Source: Gammaproteobacteria bacterium
GTDB lineage: Bacteria; Pseudomonadota; Gammaproteobacteria; JAJPIJ01
Direction: 5' to 3'
NCBI GenBank assembly: GCA_035501935.1
Contig: DATJVC010000023.1
Span: forward strand, 1 to 46,994
Length of the DNA stretch: 46,994 nucleotides
Below, in pieces: positions 46,871-46,994 of the stretch; positions within the stretch are counted from its first letter, which is position 1, and each line of letters starts with the position of its first letter. Below the pieces are notes generated by a model, which made no database searches, was not told the DNA's origin, and was given only the letters and a program-made list of their open reading frames with translations. Position numbers and translations under genes: made by a program.

Positions 46871-46994
46871 ATGAATCAAAGTTTGGGCATGCTGCAAGCA
46901 TCAGGCAGCGAAGGGCGCCAGATGATAGTTGCAACTCTGGGAGAAACTCAGACCCAGATAAACTATTTTGATTCTGCAGGAGGACTTGTGGTTT
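46871..46994 (+). CDS. Possible second gene of the dif-linked element, cut by the window end
   Basis: An ATG one base after the previous stop, with AGGGGG just upstream, opens a frame of at least 41 codons (start MNQSLGMLQASGSEGRQMIV) that runs off the edge. I recognise no family. A strong AGGAGG at 46978-46983 could instead serve another gene starting at TTG/GTG near 46986-46988, in which case this frame may be short or unused. It contains the perfect palindrome AGTTGCAACT (46927-46936). Confidence 0.35.
   Translation, partial: MNQSLGMLQASGSEGRQMIVATLGETQTQINYFDSAGGLVV

Overview
The window looks like chromosome from a GC-rich gammaproteobacterium, possibly a deep-branching one near the chemolithotrophic sulfur oxidisers. 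This rests on conserved gene neighbourhoods: nadB divergent from rpoE-rseA-rseB-mucD, lepA-lepB-DUF4845-rnc-era-recO-pdxJ-acpS, smc-zipA-ligA, rne divergent from rluC, and yceD-rpmF-plsX-fabHDG-acpP-fabF-pabC-mltG-tmk-holB-pilZ-tatD. The order is familiar, but no genus can be named from the sequence alone.

Layout. 1-256 is the start of a type I DNA methyltransferase gene (hsdM) leaving the window to the left. 422-3603 holds an Nramp-family metal transporter and a CrtI/retinol-saturase-like flavoprotein, separated by a long palindromic repeat. 3590-6565 (minus strand) holds gluQ, dksA with a histone-H1-like basic tail, cysZ and queF. 6726-13274 is smc, a second copy of the palindromic repeat, zipA and ligA. 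13284-15427 (minus) is a small membrane hydrolase-like gene and nadB. 15567-19226 is the sigma-E envelope-stress operon. 19480-27657 covers translation factors, signal peptidase, RNase III, Era, RecO, pyridoxine synthesis, AcpS and RF3. 27669-29972 (minus) is RNase E. 30326-32322 is rluC-sppA, facing maf (minus). 32975-43930 is the long fatty-acid/lipid, murein, nucleotide and replication operon ending in tatD. 43948-46155 (minus) is a copper-type P-ATPase.

The right end is the most unusual part. At 46267-46294 lies a near-perfect copy of the 28-bp proteobacterial dif site, the XerCD target for chromosome dimer resolution. GGGNAGGG octamers (the FtsK-orienting KOPS motif) lie almost entirely on the plus strand across the window, pointing at that site, even inside minus-strand genes. 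Just beyond dif is a small phage-type DNA-binding-like gene, then an open frame running off the end. This is the arrangement expected of a filamentous phage or other Xer-exploiting element integrated at dif.

The other candidate for something undescribed is a pair of long palindromic repeats (1704-1966 and 10244-10386). They share a 94-nt core, start directly at the stop codons of two unrelated genes, and have terminal arms that differ between copies but change together so that each copy still pairs. Apart from these, I see ordinary housekeeping genes, with several smaller regulatory observations. I found no rRNA, tRNA, CRISPR array or transposase gene.
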